Shown here: positions 20,647 to 20,965 of the stretch, piece after piece
Layout of the letters: each line of letters opens with the position of its first letter
Position numbering within the stretch: the first letter of the stretch is position 1
Assembly: GCA_964396385.1 (NCBI GenBank)
Contig: CAYNFH010000108.1
Location: 1 to 20,965, forward strand
Length of the DNA: 20,965 nt
Direction: 5' to 3'
Source of the DNA: CAYNFH01 sp964396385
Lineage (GTDB): Bacteria > Armatimonadota > Chthonomonadetes > Chthonomonadales > CAJBBX01
The notes under the pieces: model-generated
The model's database searches: none
What the model saw: only the letters and a program-made list of their open reading frames with translations
What the model was told of the DNA's origin: nothing
Program-made: the position numbers and the translations under genes

Positions 20647-20965
20647 ATGGAGAGACGCAACAGAACCGAAGCCTCCGTTGAAATCGAGAAGAGAAAACTG
20701 AGGCTGGATGAGAGACGGCAGCGGGCAGAAGCCGGCTTTCGACGCGAAGAACTGCGCCTTAAGAAGGCGGAGCTTGACGTCAGGTCTCGTGAGCTCAATG
20801 ACAACAGATTTGTACTCTTCGGTCGCGGCGTGCCAGGCCTTGCCGTCACGCTGGTGGTGGGCATTATCGCCGCCTTCGCCGCCCTAACGGGAGCCTTTGT
20901 CCAAGGTAGCCAGAACCGGGCACTGGAGCACGAGAAGTTCACCTTTCAGACCAAACAGGAAAGGC
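20647..20965 (+). CDS. Coiled-coil plus single-membrane-helix protein, 3'-truncated by the window edge
   Basis: Open from ATG 20647 to the window end (106 codons seen). AGGAG at 20634-20638 is 8 nt upstream and supports the start. Residues 5-52 are a highly charged coiled coil (EIEKRKLRLDERRQRAEA, REELRLKKAELDVRSREL). A hydrophobic helix follows at 62-84 (VPGLAVTLVVGIIAAFAALT), then a second charged region beginning QNRALEHEKF. The layout (cytoplasmic coiled coil, membrane helix, further coil) is common among uncharacterised bacterial proteins. No function is assigned, and the missing C-terminus could carry the informative domain. Confidence 0.7.
   Translation, partial: MERRNRTEASVEIEKRKLRLDERRQRAEAGFRREELRLKKAELDVRSRELNDNRFVLFGRGVPGLAVTLVVGIIAAFAALTGAFVQGSQNRALEHEKFTFQTKQER

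Noticed and set aside
20325..20942. 205-aa minus-strand open frame at the right end
   Set aside because: Mostly antisense of the coiled-coil gene. Only the short piece at about 20439-20513 is meaningful, as the out-of-frame continuation of the queG remnant.

Overview
The window is a 21-kb, GC-rich piece of bacterial chromosome, probably from a draft or metagenome assembly because it contains a run of ten Ns (8948-8957). Its content includes twin-arginine-exported Gfo/Idh/MocA oxidoreductases, a GH51 arabinofuranosidase, a secreted sulfatase-modifying-factor-like protein, an Rpn-tail-like small protein and many 7-9 nt tandem repeats. That mix recalls Armatimonadota or neighbouring phyla rich in secreted carbohydrate enzymes (Planctomycetota, Verrucomicrobiota, Acidobacteriota). 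This is an inference from gene content; no rRNA or other marker gene is present to settle it. No tRNA, rRNA, CRISPR array or intact insertion sequence was seen.

Left part (1-11.7 kb): a carbohydrate and secondary-metabolite catabolic region. It runs from a 5'-truncated type-B carboxylesterase to a Tat-exported Gfo/Idh/MocA oxidoreductase. A convergent ApbE-like flavin transferase follows, with a divergent secreted FGE/SUMF1-domain protein. Next come a second Tat-exported Gfo/Idh/MocA paralogue apparently coupled to a large GH42-like glycosidase, a GH51 gene broken by the assembly gap, an SDR dehydrogenase 10 nt downstream, and a small membrane protein directly after it. A plausible joint role is extracytoplasmic release and redox modification of plant-type sugars such as arabinose-containing glycans. 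The substrate cannot be read from sequence.

Middle part (12.3-16.8 kb): an F420-dependent-NADP-reductase-like protein, then a tight two-gene unit in which a nucleotidyltransferase-domain protein overlaps a uvrA paralogue by four bases. The UvrA has all its ATPase signatures but an unusual Cys-x2-His half in its first zinc site.

Right part (16.8-21 kb): a lower-density, accessory-looking region. It holds 547 bp of repeat-rich noncoding DNA with two related operator-like dyads, an 89-aa protein resembling the tail of Rpn-type nucleases, and a Bles03/DUF1917-like gene. It also holds a membrane-anchored FAD-dependent oxidoreductase flanked on both sides by same-orientation, decayed 3' ends of queG. 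A coiled-coil/membrane protein runs off the right edge.

The strongest second-look items are: (1) the N-gap, which joins the start of one GH51 gene to the body of another and so probably hides a tandem paralogue; (2) the pair of queG remnants bracketing the FAD oxidoreductase, one of which creates a false 282-aa fusion with the Bles03-like gene; (3) the nucleotidyltransferase-UvrA pair; (4) a family of short tandem repeats, one of which has expanded in frame inside the GH51 coding sequence.
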